From Desulfitobacterium dehalogenans ATCC 51507 (GTDB lineage Bacteria > Bacillota > Desulfitobacteriia > Desulfitobacteriales > Desulfitobacteriaceae), in NCBI RefSeq assembly GCF_000243155.2, contig NC_018017.1, positions 1,674,001 through 1,738,000 on the forward strand: a stretch of 64,000 nucleotides of DNA, read 5' to 3'. The first letter of the stretch is position 1; the number at the start of each line of letters is the position of its first letter. Shown piece by piece: positions 35,229 to 44,418 of the stretch. The notes beneath the pieces were generated by a model. The model saw only the letters and a program-made list of their open reading frames with translations. It was not told the DNA's origin and searched no databases. The position numbers and the translations under genes were made by a program.

Positions 35229-36317
35229 TTGCAACAGCCAGAGAGAACCGTTATGCGATAGTACGAGCGTTCAGAAGACCGTAAGGGATATCGGTCTGGT
35301 CATTATCAAAGGAACCTGGTCACTACTTCCGGAGAGGTTAAACTTAAAGTACCGAAGCTAAAAGGGGTAGCCTTTGAAACAGCCATCATTGAACGATATC
35401 GGCGGCGGGAAAGCTCCGTAGAAGAAGCACTGATTGAAATGTATTTAGCGGGTGTCCTCTGTTCGCCGAGTGGAGGATATCACTGAGGCATTATGGGGGA
35501 CCAAAGTATCCGACGGGACCGTCAGCCAACTCAACAAGAAAGTTTACGGGCACATTGACACTTGGCGTAACCGCCCTCTGCAAGGAAAGTATCCTTACGT
35601 TTACTTGGACGGAATTTATCTTAAGCGTAACTGGGGTGGAGAATATGAGAACGTCGCCATCCTGATTGCGATGCAGTCAACGAAGACGGATACCGAGAAG
35701 TGATCGGAGCCAGCGAAGGAATGAAGGAAGACAAAGCCAGCTGGCAAGAATTCATAAAAAGCTTAAAGGAACGGGGCCTCTCTGGAACCCAGTTATTTAT
35801 CGGAGATAAATGCTTAGGGCTCTTAGAAGCTGTCCATGAAGTCTTTCCTGATGCAAAATTTCAGCGCTGCAACGTTCACTTTTACCGTAATGTATTTTCG
35901 GTAACACCGCGTTCAAAAATGAAAGAAGTGGCGGCCATGCTAAAAGCCATTCATGCTCAAGAAGACAAAGCTGCGGCAAAAGAAAAGGCAACGGCGGTCG
36001 TCAATAAACTGCGGGATATGAAGCTGAAAGAAGCTGCTAAAAAGGTCGAAGATAGCATTCTGGAGACTCTGACCTACATGGATTTTCCACAAGCTCACTG
36101 GTCAAAGCTTAGGAGTAATAACGTCATTGAGAGATTAAACCGGGAAATTCGTCGCAGAACACGGGTTGTCGGTACCTTTCCGGACGGTAATTCAGCTCTC
36201 ATGCTGGTTTGTGCTCGACTACGACATGTAGCCAGCAAAGCCTGGGGAACAAAACAATACATGAGCATGAAACATTTGGAAGAGATGAATAAAGAAAACC
36301 AACTTGATGCTGGTTAA
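35229..36317 (+). pseudogene. IS256-family transposase, multiple frameshifts
   Basis: Recognisable transposase text in three frames: YERSEDRKGYRSGHYQRNL near 35262, preceded in frame by a TAG. A shift occurs at about 35452 (extra C) before VRRVEDITEALWG, then comes VYLDGIYLKRNW with the first catalytic Asp, and another shift near 35675. The last frame reads EVIGASEGMKEDKASW and continues LFIGDKCLGLLEA (second Asp) and NVIERLNREIRRRTRVVGTF (Glu region) to 36317. The first ~90 residues are missing. Inactive. Confidence 0.85.
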
Positions 36318-36584
36318 TCACCAATCAACTCTGGGGAAGACTTGACATGGGACCCCGTGCCGGATGCTCCAATGGGTCGTGGAATGGGGCTCAAAAGGTG
36401 GATTCCTTTTGGGTAAGCCCCATCCCCGTTCTTAAGGGTAGCATCCGTCACCCCCATATCAAGTCTTGCCCTGGGGTTATATATAAACCTACTGCCAAGC
36501 AGAAAATCAAATTTGCGAAAGATTATTGACAGTACCCGATAGTGTTGCGTTGTATTGACGGCCGTAAAATAATTACCCATGTCC

Positions 36585-37068
36585 CTAATTAATGATCAGC
36601 CGGGGAGTTAGATAAGGTATCCCAGGTATTGCACCGGGTACCCACCATGGTTGTTTTTCCTTCAGCTTGAGCGGAACAGCAAAGACTACCTCTCCTGCGA
36701 AAAGGATGGACTTCGGTCCGTATTTAGACCGGGTGCTGTCCAGAGTGTTGGCCACCAGGTCTAAGGCTTCTTTACATGAAACTCGCTCCCATTGCCCCTG
36801 AACCCCCTTCGCCGGCTCGCTTCATCGAGTATTTCAGGCTGTCGGGATGATAGGTCCACTGGAGGCGGGATACTCCCCGCAGACATGGACGCAAATAGAA
36901 GTTTGGATCAGGAGTGATGTGAACAATTCTTTCCTTAGCAGCTCGAGCTGCTTTTATCTTGTTGGTGCGGCATAAACCATGAATAACTGGTGCCTCTAAA
37001 GTTATGGCTCCACCTAAAGTAAGTGTTCCGTCAAGGCATTTTCGGCGAGATAAATTTAATAAAGTCAC
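36585..37068 (-). pseudogene. Molybdopterin oxidoreductase N-terminal fragment
   Basis: On the minus strand, RIVHITPDPNFYLRPCLRGV, LQWTYHPDSLKYSMKRAGE and, after a one-base shift near 36785, QWERVSCKEALDLVANTLDS and KYGPKSILFAGEV are read. This is the region after the [4Fe-4S] cluster of DMSO-reductase-family catalytic subunits, up to the first Mo-cofactor motif; it then ends at 36585. The Fe-S cysteines are mostly lost. It lies next to three intact members and looks like the debris of a fourth. Confidence 0.7.
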
Positions 37069-37121
37069 TTCCTGAAGTCTGTGTAATGTTACTCTTTGGG
37101 TGAATCAACGGTCTATGTCGG

Positions 37122-37174
37122 AATAAATAAGGGAAGGAGGTTTTCGGTGTGAAAATCTCCTTCCCTTATTTATT
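37122..37174 (-). terminator. Terminator of the minus-strand molybdoenzyme operon
   Basis: A 17-bp perfect stem, AATAAATAAGGGAAGGA and its complement, around a 19-base loop, directly after the regulator stop at 37183. Confidence 0.8.
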
Positions 37175-37182
37175 TGTTCTAT

Positions 37183-38424
37183 TTAATCATCTTTGCCCAA
37201 GTTCAATACTTGTAAGGCAATATAAACATTGACCATATGATCAACTCGGCGCAGGTCGAAGCCTGTTACTTGTTCGATTTTTTTGATGCGGTTACGCAGG
37301 GTGTTTTCATGAACATAGAGTGCTTTAGCGCATTCGGCAATCTGACATTTATACTCGATAAAGACCCTGAGACTGTCCAGCAATCCTGTATTCTCAGCTT
37401 GGTCGTATTCAATCAGAGGACCTAGAACCCGTTGGCTGAATTCCTCCAGTTCCCTGGCCGGCTGAGTAAAGATAAATTTAAGAAACCCCATCTCTTCAAA
37501 GTAGCAAACGCTTTTATGATCAAAGACTTTTCCTAATTCCCAGGCAACCTTGGCTTCCTGATAGCTTTTATATAAATCTGTGACAGAAGGGACTCCTGAG
37601 CCTATTCCCACACCGATTGAGGAACGTTTTTTTCCGTGGTCAGCGAGCCGGTCGAGAAAGCTGTTAATAAAATTAGCCAAGGAAGTTTTAAGCTTTGCCT
37701 TCTTTAATCCGTTAATATTGAGAATAACCACCAATTGAAGGTTGATATAAGCACTGATCGGTGAGGAGTGGTTAAATAAGCGGGGCAGTATTTCCCGGGC
37801 CGTTTTAAAATCTTTATCTGGGAGGTCAATAACTAAGGCAAGCAAGGATCCCTGTAAATTCCACCCCCAGGATTTCACCTTTTCGTGGATAGTCGCTTTT
37901 GAGTCATAATTGTTGTAAAGGATATCGCGAATGAAATCGTCCCGGTATTGTTCTTGTCTTAAGCTGTCTTCACAGCTGCTTTTCAGTGAGAGAAGCAAGG
38001 GCATAGACGCATCTAAGATAGTTTGCTTGTCTTCTGCAGACAGAGGTTTTAGCTTTAGTGCATTGGTAACGGGGGTGGTGTCCAGGACAATACAATAGCC
38101 CAAGCAATAATCTCCGGTCAGCAAGGGCAAATAGACAAAGGGAAAGATCTGATTATTTAAAGTGAATTGAGCATGATGCAGAATGTGCTCAGAGCGGTTT
38201 AGAAAATCAGCTTCATTGATTTTTACATCGGGAACATATAAGAACTCATCTAAGTTAAGATTGAGGTTCAAGGGATCATGGCAAGCCAAAATACGGTGGA
38301 CTGAATTGGTAAGCAGCACCGGCCGATTAAGGATTTGAGATAAGCGCCAGATTAAGTGAGGTATACCTTTACCTTGGGCAAGATCTTGAATGAGCTGATA
38401 GAATAGGCCACCGGGATTAGTCAT
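37183..38424 (-). CDS. PucR/CdaR-type transcriptional regulator
   Basis: 413 residues from ATG 38424, with GGAAGG 9 bases upstream; GTG 38433 is possible. A GAF-like N-terminal sensor region (about 20-170) is followed by a GGDEF-like middle domain (SSIGVGIGSGVPSVTDLYKS, EAKVAWELGK). The C-terminal PucR helix-turn-helix is AECAKALYVHENTLRNRIKK, near residue 375. Such regulators respond to a small ligand. It overlaps the upstream FeS-subunit gene by 8 bases and so is cotranscribed with the molybdoenzyme it probably controls. Confidence 0.85.
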   Translation of the reverse strand: MTNPGGLFYQLIQDLAQGKGIPHLIWRLSQILNRPVLLTNSVHRILACHDPLNLNLNLDEFLYVPDVKINEADFLNRSEHILHHAQFTLNNQIFPFVYLPLLTGDYCLGYCIVLDTTPVTNALKLKPLSAEDKQTILDASMPLLLSLKSSCEDSLRQEQYRDDFIRDILYNNYDSKATIHEKVKSWGWNLQGSLLALVIDLPDKDFKTAREILPRLFNHSSPISAYINLQLVVILNINGLKKAKLKTSLANFINSFLDRLADHGKKRSSIGVGIGSGVPSVTDLYKSYQEAKVAWELGKVFDHKSVCYFEEMGFLKFIFTQPARELEEFSQRVLGPLIEYDQAENTGLLDSLRVFIEYKCQIAECAKALYVHENTLRNRIKKIEQVTGFDLRRVDHMVNVYIALQVLNLGKDD

Positions 38425-39016
38425 TACGGTCACCTTCCTTCATGATAGTATGGTTCGGGAGATGTAAGCCAACCTGTTTCCCTATTTTAAGTGGGTGATA
38501 GCGGGCTGCCGGCCGAGTAACCTGAATTCGGGGGATTCCAGGGAGGGTCTTAAGCAAAAGGTGCTCGTGATGTTTCAAGGGATCAAAGAGTTGCAAAGCT
38601 TCGACAGGACAGGCCGCTATACAGAAAGGTTCCTCACCTTCTTCCAATTTATCGAAGCATAAATCGCATTTGATGACTTTTCCGGTATCGGGGAGAAGTA
38701 CAGGAGCTTCGAAAGGACAGCTGCGTATACAGGTGCCGCAACCCTTGCATTTTCCTTCGTCGAAAACGACAATACCGTCTCTCCGTTTACGGTAGGCGTG
38801 ATTAGGACATAAACGAAAACATTCAGGATTGAGACAATGATTACAGGATGAAGAAAGATAGTATTTCAGGAGACGCCCTTCCATTGCCAATTCAATGGCA
38901 GTTACTTTGCGCAGAGTAATACCTGGCGGCAAGTTATGGTTGACAGAGCATGCCGTCTGGCAAGAACGGCAGCCAAGACAACGGTTTGGATTAAAAACAA
39001 AACCTTTTTGATTCAT
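38417..39016 (-). CDS. Four-cluster ferredoxin subunit (DmsB/NrfC-like)
   Basis: The start is ATG 39016, which lies 4 bases after the stop of the catalytic gene; upstream starts would be inside that gene. 199 residues. Four cysteine groups are present: CLGCRSCQTAC near residue 13, CNHCLNPECFRLCP near 58, CKGCGTCIRSCP near 89, and CDLCFDKL with CIAACP near 117-136. They bind four [4Fe-4S] clusters. It would pass electrons to or from the catalytic subunit. No membrane-anchor gene lies in this operon, which suggests a soluble two-subunit enzyme. Confidence 0.88.
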   Translation of the reverse strand: MNQKGFVFNPNRCLGCRSCQTACSVNHNLPPGITLRKVTAIELAMEGRLLKYYLSSSCNHCLNPECFRLCPNHAYRKRRDGIVVFDEGKCKGCGTCIRSCPFEAPVLLPDTGKVIKCDLCFDKLEEGEEPFCIAACPVEALQLFDPLKHHEHLLLKTLPGIPRIQVTRPAARYHPLKIGKQVGLHLPNHTIMKEGDRND

Positions 39017-39020
39017 TTTG

Positions 39021-41087
39021 CTACCCCATCTTAACCAAATTAACGAAGCAATTATTATAAGCAATACCAGGGCTTCCAGAAAAGATTTGTCCTAAATCTG
39101 TACTCTCAAAACTAAGCAGGGTATTGATTAGTTTGTTGTTCATATCCTCCATCCCCATATAAGTGATGACGATATCAGGTGGGAGGCTGAGGGAGAAGGA
39201 AACGGGCAATTCCAGTTCACCCATTTCATTATATACTTTCGCCAGATCCCCTTCTGCCAGGTTTTTTTGCCGGCCGGTGTCAGGATGCATGAGGAGTAAA
39301 GGGGCGTTTTCTAAACGACGTAATAGATCGATAGTATAAAACTGAGAGTTTAGAGTAATAGGTGAGCGGACAACCATTAAGCGAAAAGGATAGGAATATG
39401 ATGATACAGGCTGGTCAACAGGAATAGGCAAGGGAGGGGCCCGATGGAGGGCAGCTGTATGGGAGAAAAATTCATAGCGCCCAGAGGCTGTAGGAAACTG
39501 ACGATCCTGCCAGGGGACAGCCGGCAGGTTCACCCGGGCGGGGTGATGGGCCAGTTCGCGGTAGTCAGTGATACCCAGAGAATCATTGAGGGAAGCAAAT
39601 TCTTGAGTCAGCCATGCCCGGGCATCCCCGTGTAGGGGAAAAGAGCTTAAACCTGGTTTGAGCTGATGAAGCACAGAAGCCAGCCCGTGCATTATTTCAA
39701 AGTCCGACTTGCTTTCTCCTAAGGGGGGAATAGCTTGTTGGTTAATCGCCGCACCATAATGCCATAATGAAATAACGACATCTTCAAATTCAAAAGGAGA
39801 AGAAACAGGCAGCACATAATCAGCCATCTGAGCGGTGGCAGAGAGAGTTTGATCAGCGACAACCACTGTATCAATAGTTTTCATGGCCTGGATAATTTGT
39901 GCCGAGTCGGGGTCCTGGGCCACCGGGTTTCGTCCGGCAACCCACAGGAACTTTATAGGCGGATCAAGGGTATCCAAATGAGTATACCAATCGGTCCCCA
40001 GAATTCGATTGTCAGTATTATTTTCTGATAAACGCTGTCTTACTCCGTAGGGCAAACGGAGTTTGCCGTACTTACCGGCATGTTGTAACTGTTCATAGGA
40101 AGTATAATGCACATTACCGCCAGAAATGCCGATGTTACCGGTTAATGCGGCAAGGCTGTCAATTATTCTGGCGTTTTGTCCGCCGGAGGGACCTCGTTGA
40201 ATTCCAGGTCCCAACCTGATCGTTGCGGGTTTGATGGTACCATACAAGCGTGCTAACTCGTACAGTTCGGTGATGGGAATACCGGTAGAAGATGAAACAT
40301 GGTTGAGATCGACGGTTTCTATATAATTACGGTATTCAGGCCAGCCAAAGGTGAAATTATTTAAAAACTCATGGTCGACCAGATGTTCCTCAACTAAGAT
40401 TTTGGCAAGCCCCAGAGCCAGGTCACCATCTGTTCCCGGGCGTATCCGATAATAAATATCACTGCGGGCAGCTGTTGAGGTGAAGATGGGATCAATCACC
40501 ACAATCATTGCCCCTTCATCCTGAGCTCCAAAAATATAACGCATCTGGTGTATGGTCGTCCAAGCCGGATTCGCACCCCAAATGAGAATGAGGCGAGAGT
40601 TCTTCATGTCTTCAGGAAGGGGCTTTTTAAGTGCACCATAATTTAGAATGAAAGCATCAGTTCCAGCAGATACACAGGGGTTGCCTAAAAGCGTGGTAAT
40701 CGGTCCCAAGGAGCCAAAAAGGCCTTCTACGCTTTGGCTTAAAAGGCCTGTAGTTCCCAAAAATTTATTCATGCTGACAGGTAATAGGCTGCCATACTCT
40801 TGATCGATTTCAACCAGCTTGTTCCCGATTTCCGTGAAAGCCTGTTTCCAGGAAATCCTTTGCCAATTTCCGCTCCCTTTCCTTTGCTGTTTAAGAGGAT
40901 AAAGAACCCGGTAGGGAGAGTAGACCAGTTCTTTCAGCGCATAACCCTTGGCGCAGATTTTTCCCTGGGTATAAGGATCGCGGGGATCTCCTTTTATGTT
41001 GATAATTCGGCCGTCGACGACATCGGTTAGGAGGCGGCATGATGCGGGACAATCGGCTGTACAGACATTACAGTAGGTCTGAGACAT
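39021..41087 (-). CDS. Molybdopterin oxidoreductase, cytoplasmic (no Tat signal)
   Basis: 688 residues from ATG 41087 (GGAGG 10 bases upstream). DMSO-reductase superfamily: [4Fe-4S] cysteines C6, C9, C13 and C45, RISWKQAFTEIG, LIWGANPAWT, VVIDPIFTSTAARSD and a C-terminal MGD-binding domain (SPITLNSQFYT, HPDTGRQKNLAEGD). The usual Mo-ligand site has Cys138 (LLGNPCVSAG), so sulfur ligation is likely. There is no twin-arginine signal and no membrane subunit, in contrast with the two plus-strand operons. The substrate is unknown. It is the first gene of a three-gene operon ending in a PucR-type regulator. Confidence 0.88.
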   Translation of the reverse strand: MSQTYCNVCTADCPASCRLLTDVVDGRIINIKGDPRDPYTQGKICAKGYALKELVYSPYRVLYPLKQQRKGSGNWQRISWKQAFTEIGNKLVEIDQEYGSLLPVSMNKFLGTTGLLSQSVEGLFGSLGPITTLLGNPCVSAGTDAFILNYGALKKPLPEDMKNSRLILIWGANPAWTTIHQMRYIFGAQDEGAMIVVIDPIFTSTAARSDIYYRIRPGTDGDLALGLAKILVEEHLVDHEFLNNFTFGWPEYRNYIETVDLNHVSSSTGIPITELYELARLYGTIKPATIRLGPGIQRGPSGGQNARIIDSLAALTGNIGISGGNVHYTSYEQLQHAGKYGKLRLPYGVRQRLSENNTDNRILGTDWYTHLDTLDPPIKFLWVAGRNPVAQDPDSAQIIQAMKTIDTVVVADQTLSATAQMADYVLPVSSPFEFEDVVISLWHYGAAINQQAIPPLGESKSDFEIMHGLASVLHQLKPGLSSFPLHGDARAWLTQEFASLNDSLGITDYRELAHHPARVNLPAVPWQDRQFPTASGRYEFFSHTAALHRAPPLPIPVDQPVSSYSYPFRLMVVRSPITLNSQFYTIDLLRRLENAPLLLMHPDTGRQKNLAEGDLAKVYNEMGELELPVSFSLSLPPDIVITYMGMEDMNNKLINTLLSFESTDLGQIFSGSPGIAYNNCFVNLVKMG

Positions 41088-41183
41088 CTTATGGATACCT
41101 CCATTTATTTGGGGAAGATATTAAAAATTCATCTTATTTTATCAGAATCTGCTGGCGAATTCACCCTTTCAGGAGCCAAGAAA

Positions 41184-41203
41184 GTGATAATGTGGTTTAT
41201 CAC
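41184..41203. promoter_or_regulatory. CRP/FNR-like operator upstream of molybdoenzyme operon 1
   Basis: GTGATAATGTGGTTTATCAC: 7-bp arms GTGATAA / TTATCAC with a 6-base spacer. It is 191 bases before the first ATG of the plus-strand operon and about 97 bases upstream of the divergent minus-strand operon, so it could serve both. A close relative (16 of 20 bases) lies at 46447-46466. The remainder of 41088-41394 has no gene. Confidence 0.6.
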
Positions 41204-41394
41204 AATGCGGACACCTTTAAAATGTCCATTTCCACACAGGTTGTAACGAGGGGGGAATTAACAAGGGAGCCACTGTGCTTTTTACAAATAAAAGAGACAA
41301 TTCATGGATTTTCCTACAGAAGAGAAAGAAAGTATAAAAACGAAATAGCTTTAGCGAAAGTTTTAATACTTAATACCGAAAAGAAAGGAAAATC

Positions 41395-43767
41395 ATGATG
41401 AACATTTCGAGACGTAACTTCATTAAGGGTGGTGTGGCTGGAACAGCAACACTGGGATTGTCCGGCAGCTTGCTCTTTGCCGACAAATGGTTGCGCCCCG
41501 CCACCGCGGCAAGCGATTCAGGAGAAAGGATAGCCTATACGTACCACCCCCCGGGCTGTGGTGGCCGATGTGCGTATCAATGCACAGTGCGGGACGGCAA
41601 GCTGGTAAAGATTGAACCGAATGATTGGCCGGATCACCGGTATTCCGTGCTCTGCACACGTGGGCTGAGCGAACTGCAGCGGGTGTATAGCCCTGACCGT
41701 CTCCAAACTCCTTTGAAAAGAGTAGGGGAAAGGGGCGAAGGCAAATTTGTTCCGATCTCTTGGGATGAGGCTATTACAACGGTTGCGGACAAATTTAAAG
41801 AATTGCACAGCCAATATGGCGGCAAATCCATTTTGAAAATGATTTCGGCAAATCAGGAATATGCAATGCCGCTTTTATCATCATTGTTAGGAATGCCAAT
41901 TGCCCTCGAAACTTCGATTGATACCGGAATGGCTAGTGGATATGAGGAAGTAACAGGCACAGCGCCTTTTGGTTATTCTCATCATGAGATTACAGACCTG
42001 GTCAATTCTAAGACGATCATCATGATAGGCGTTAATATTTTTGAAACGACGGTAGCTGATTCCCAATTCGTTTTTGAAGCGAAGGAAGCAGGTGCCAAAC
42101 TTATTGTCGTAGACCCCAATTACAGTACTACAGCGTCAAAAGCCGATCAATGGATTCCGATCAAGCCAGGTTCCGATCCGGCTCTGCTCCTGGGTATGAT
42201 TAACATTATCCTTGCCAATGGCTGGTATCAAGCCGACTTCCTGCAGAAGAATACATCCGCGCCCTTTTTAATCAGAGCGGATAATCAGCACTTGCTCCGG
42301 CAAAACGACTCTGCCGACGGGCCTGATGAGAATCCGTTCATGGTGTGGGATGAGGTTAGCGATTCGCTGCAGCCTTATAACGCCGCTGGAATTCAACCTA
42401 AATTAGAGGGAGAATTCACTGTCGGCGGGATGCAGGTCAAAACTGTATTCTCTGCATTAAAGGAACAAACAAAGCAATATACACCAGCCTGGGCTGCTGA
42501 GACTACAGAAATACCGGAACAGACCATCATAGACTTAACCCGGCAATATGCTACAGGCGGTCCGGCACGTCTGGCCTGGGGCTTTGGCGGCGCAGAGAAG
42601 ATTTCCAATAGCGATATTTTCGGGCATGCCGGGGCTATCCTCGGGGCTCTGACCGGTAATTTCGGGCGAACAGGCGGCGGTGTAGGCAATTGCCTGTTCC
42701 ATAGAATCAGCTGGGCATATGTTACACCGCTTGCCCCATGGCCGTTGCCGCCTCAGTTCAAGACCGGTGTAATGGAAATGCCTACTGCCCTCATGCGTTC
42801 TCGACCGAATTCTGTAAAAGCCGTTCTCAACCTTGGGAACAGCTTCCAGCAGCATTTTCCTAATTTCCATCAAGCCGAAAAATGGTTCAAAGAACAATTA
42901 GAATTTATAGTTACGGTCGATGTATGGGACAATCTCAGCGTAGCTTACTCCGATATTGTACTGCCTATCGGCAGCTGTTTTGAGAGCAACTATGATATCA
43001 CTCGATTCCAATTGAACAGAAATCATGCTCTTCTTTCCGAAAAAGTAATCGAACCCCTCTTTGAAAGCAAGAGCGATTTTGAGATCGAACAGTTATTGGC
43101 TGCCAGATTAGGATTTGAAGAATACATGCCCAAAACCCCGGAAGATTATATAAGAGCCCAGCTGAGTTCTCCCCATCCTTTCCTGGAAGGAATCACGGTG
43201 GAAACGCTTAAAGCAAATAATTTCATTATGCGTTTGAATTGCCCGACAGAACCTTATATAGCTTCCAAGGATCAGATATATAAAACGCCATCTACTAAAC
43301 TGGAGATCTACAATGAAAAAATGATAGAATTCGACCAAGCTTTACCGGCATATGAAGAACCCGCGGAAATGAACTCTGAGTTAAGGCAAAAGTATCCGCT
43401 GCAATTTGCTCAGTATCGTTCCCGGTTCCATGTTCATTCCCAGTTCATGAGAGTCTCCTGGATTAGGCAGTTTTGCCCTGAGCCAAGGCTGGAACTCAAC
43501 CCCTTTGACGCCAAGAGTAGGGGATTGGCAAATGGAGACCTCGTTGAGGTGTTCAATGACCGGGGTGAATTTAAAGCCCGCTGCAAGATTATGAATGATC
43601 TGCGGTCAGGGGCAGTCAGGATGGAAGAAGGCTGGTGGTCTAAAGATATGCCTGAAGGAGATATGAATAATGTAATCAATGATGCCTTTAATCCCCGTGG
43701 ATTTAAGCGGAAATACGGACCGATCTTTCCTTTTTATGATACTTTGGTTGAAGTGAAGAAAGCTTAG
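41395..43767 (+). CDS. Tat-exported molybdopterin oxidoreductase catalytic subunit (operon 1)
   Basis: 790 residues, ATG after GAAAGGAAAATC (a second ATG follows directly). The Tat signal SRRNFIKGG at residues 5-13 with a hydrophobic region to about 30 sends the folded enzyme across the membrane. Fe-S cysteines are C55, C59, C63 and C87. ISWDEAITTVADKF, MIGVNIFETT and VVDPNYSTTASKAD are MGD-binding motifs, and the C-terminal domain ends in KYGPIFPFYDTLVEVKKA. No cysteine occurs in the expected Mo-ligand stretch (PIALETSIDTGMASGYEEVTG, one segment split around T), so Ser or Asp may coordinate Mo. The substrate is unknown. Confidence 0.9.
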   Translation: MMNISRRNFIKGGVAGTATLGLSGSLLFADKWLRPATAASDSGERIAYTYHPPGCGGRCAYQCTVRDGKLVKIEPNDWPDHRYSVLCTRGLSELQRVYSPDRLQTPLKRVGERGEGKFVPISWDEAITTVADKFKELHSQYGGKSILKMISANQEYAMPLLSSLLGMPIALETSIDTGMASGYEEVTGTAPFGYSHHEITDLVNSKTIIMIGVNIFETTVADSQFVFEAKEAGAKLIVVDPNYSTTASKADQWIPIKPGSDPALLLGMINIILANGWYQADFLQKNTSAPFLIRADNQHLLRQNDSADGPDENPFMVWDEVSDSLQPYNAAGIQPKLEGEFTVGGMQVKTVFSALKEQTKQYTPAWAAETTEIPEQTIIDLTRQYATGGPARLAWGFGGAEKISNSDIFGHAGAILGALTGNFGRTGGGVGNCLFHRISWAYVTPLAPWPLPPQFKTGVMEMPTALMRSRPNSVKAVLNLGNSFQQHFPNFHQAEKWFKEQLEFIVTVDVWDNLSVAYSDIVLPIGSCFESNYDITRFQLNRNHALLSEKVIEPLFESKSDFEIEQLLAARLGFEEYMPKTPEDYIRAQLSSPHPFLEGITVETLKANNFIMRLNCPTEPYIASKDQIYKTPSTKLEIYNEKMIEFDQALPAYEEPAEMNSELRQKYPLQFAQYRSRFHVHSQFMRVSWIRQFCPEPRLELNPFDAKSRGLANGDLVEVFNDRGEFKARCKIMNDLRSGAVRMEEGWWSKDMPEGDMNNVINDAFNPRGFKRKYGPIFPFYDTLVEVKKA

Positions 43768-43780
43768 GGGGTGAAGAAAG

Positions 43781-44401
43781 ATGGCAAAAAAATTAGGCAT
43801 GGTGATTGATTTAAAACGCTGCACGGGATGCACAACATGTGCAAACGCGTGCAAGATGCAGAATAATGTTCCCATGGGTATGTTATGGAACCGTGTGCTC
43901 ACAGAAGGCGGGGAAGAGTATGATACTAGCGCAGGAGTATACCCGAATTTGCAAAAGAGCTTCCTCCCGATTGCCTGCCAGCATTGCGAAAATGCAGCGT
44001 GTGTTAAGGTTTGTCCGGTAGGTGCTACTTACAAAGATGAGCTGGGCAGGGTAGTGATTAATTACGACAGATGCATTGGCTGCCGTTTCTGCATGGCTGC
44101 CTGCCCCTATAATGCCCGGGTATTTAACTGGGAGGCACCGGTGCGTGACCCTGGCTTTAATTATGGAGATAAAGACGTGCCGATTCGTAAAGTAGGTGTA
44201 ATGGAAAAATGCTCATTGTGCAAGGAACGTACCGACACAGGATTAGAACCCATGTGTGTAAAGTGTTGCCCGACTAGAGCTCGGAAATTCGGTGATTTGA
44301 ATGATCCGGAAAGTGAAGTTTCCCGTTTAATTCGGGAGAGGAATGGGCAGCAACTTTTATCGGAAAAAGGGACGAAGCCGCAAGTATATTATTTGGGCTA
44401 G
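43781..44401 (+). CDS. Four-cluster ferredoxin subunit (operon 1)
   Basis: 206 residues, 13 bases after the catalytic gene with AGGGGGTGAAGAAAG upstream. Cysteine groups CTGCTTCANAC, CQHCENAACVKVCP, CIGCRFCMAACP and CSLCKERTDTG...CVKCCP bind four [4Fe-4S] clusters, as in NrfC/PsrB/DmsB. No signal of its own; it is presumably exported as a complex with the Tat-bearing partner. It links the molybdenum subunit to the quinone-reactive membrane protein encoded next. Confidence 0.92.
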   Translation: MAKKLGMVIDLKRCTGCTTCANACKMQNNVPMGMLWNRVLTEGGEEYDTSAGVYPNLQKSFLPIACQHCENAACVKVCPVGATYKDELGRVVINYDRCIGCRFCMAACPYNARVFNWEAPVRDPGFNYGDKDVPIRKVGVMEKCSLCKERTDTGLEPMCVKCCPTRARKFGDLNDPESEVSRLIRERNGQQLLSEKGTKPQVYYLG

Positions 44402-44418
44402 AAGGAAGGTGTAATTAG

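Larger units (their letters stand above)
34787..36537 (+). mobile_element. IS256-family insertion sequence, degenerate
   Basis: The ends GGGTACTGTCAATAGTTTTT (left) and the complement of TTATTGACAGTACCC (right) form inverted repeats of about 33 bp with several mismatches. The two outer ~110 bp are also related. A 29-base word, starting GACTTGATATGGGGATGG, occurs at 34865-34893, as a variant at 36339-36370, and inverted at 36437-36465. The element is about 1.75 kb, longer than usual for the family. No matching target duplication is seen (GGGTTTTA against GATAGTGT). The transposase is broken, so the element cannot move by itself. Confidence 0.75.

Noticed and set aside
34787-36537. Target-site duplication of the IS256-family element
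   Set aside because: The eight bases on each side differ (GGGTTTTA and GATAGTGT), so none can be claimed.
41395-43767. Naming the operon 1 enzyme as polysulfide, thiosulfate or arsenate reductase
   Set aside because: Motifs place it in the DMSO-reductase superfamily, but the ligand region and substrate pocket do not allow a specific assignment by eye.
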